Origin: DASTRU01 sp035761045
GTDB taxonomy: Bacteria; Pseudomonadota; Gammaproteobacteria; Burkholderiales; Burkholderiaceae_E
Direction of reading: 5' to 3'
DNA: 5,702 nucleotides
NCBI GenBank assembly: GCA_035761045.1
Contig: DASTRU010000183.1
Coordinates: 1 to 5,702, forward strand
A program made the translations under genes and the position numbers. The notes under the pieces were generated by a model that saw only the letters and a program-made list of their open reading frames with translations, had not been told where the DNA came from and made no database searches. This document shows, one piece after another, positions 5,630 through 5,702 of the stretch. The stretch's first letter is position 1. Each line of letters opens with the position of its first letter.

Positions 5630-5702
5630 GACGAGGAATTGTTTTTCTTGCGCGCGCGCGGATGCGCGGCGTCGTACGCCTGCGCGAGGTGTTGAAAATC
5701 GA
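5626..5702 (-). CDS. xerC: Tyrosine recombinase XerC, C-terminal end only
   Basis: Only the last 24 codons are in the window; the rest, including the catalytic R-H-R-Y residues, lies beyond the right edge. The frame reads DFQHLAQAYDAAHPRARKKN and ends in NSSS and TGA at 5628-5626. The first partial codon (xTC) fits the Leu that normally precedes DFQHLA. This is the characteristic XerC tail of beta- and gammaproteobacteria. XerC works with XerD and FtsK at dif to resolve chromosome dimers. The stop overlaps the rlmI start by ATGA. The extra KKNNSSS tail is basic and low in complexity, and probably not structured. Confidence 0.85.
   Translation of the reverse strand, partial: DFQHLAQAYDAAHPRARKKNNSSS

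Noticed and set aside
1..5702. CRISPR array, tRNA/rRNA genes, insertion sequences or attachment sites
   Set aside because: No regularly spaced direct repeats, cloverleaf-like sequence, transposase frame or paired terminal repeats were seen on either strand.

Overview
The window looks like a chromosomal segment of a GC-rich betaproteobacterium, most likely Burkholderiales. The basis is the style of the proteins: a DksA with a K/A/P-rich N-terminal tail and a CEET...SLEA motif, an XerC C-terminus ending in DFQHLAQAYDAAHPRAR, and a COG0523 GTPase next to dksA. This is judged by eye, not by a search. Every gene I can support lies on the minus strand, so the reading order runs from high to low coordinates. 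The long plus-strand open frames are shadows.

Layout in reading order. (1) 5702-5626: last 24 residues of the tyrosine recombinase XerC. (2) 5629-4418: rlmI, a 23S rRNA m5C methyltransferase, overlapping the xerC stop as ATGA. (3) 4417-4193: a 225-base leader/intergenic region with a plausible extended -10 promoter and a large imperfect hairpin. (4) 4192-3203: a COG0523 (CobW/ZNG1-like) GTPase metallochaperone. (5) 3179-2595: dksA, coding a form with one of the four zinc-finger cysteines (C-T-S-A pattern). (6) 2574-2541: a strong intrinsic terminator. (7) 2528-2121: a small membrane-anchored or exported protein resembling the DUF2946-like group. (8) 2043-1: a TonB-dependent outer-membrane receptor resembling the zinc receptor ZnuD, running off the left edge and missing only about its last beta strand.

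How the genes may work together. A COG0523 GTPase, a DksA that cannot form the usual Cys4 zinc site, a small His/Cys-containing protein and a ZnuD-like receptor suggest a metal-homeostasis neighbourhood, most simply zinc limitation. The evidence is limited: single-Cys DksA is, from memory, common as the main DksA in beta- and alphaproteobacteria. I also saw no Zur-type operator, and the dksA terminator separates cobW-dksA from the receptor pair. The receptor lacks the His/Asp-rich extracellular loop of neisserial ZnuD, so its substrate is open. No RNA genes, CRISPR arrays or insertion sequences were seen. Most of the window is ordinary; the receptor pair and its boundary with dksA are the parts most worth a second look.
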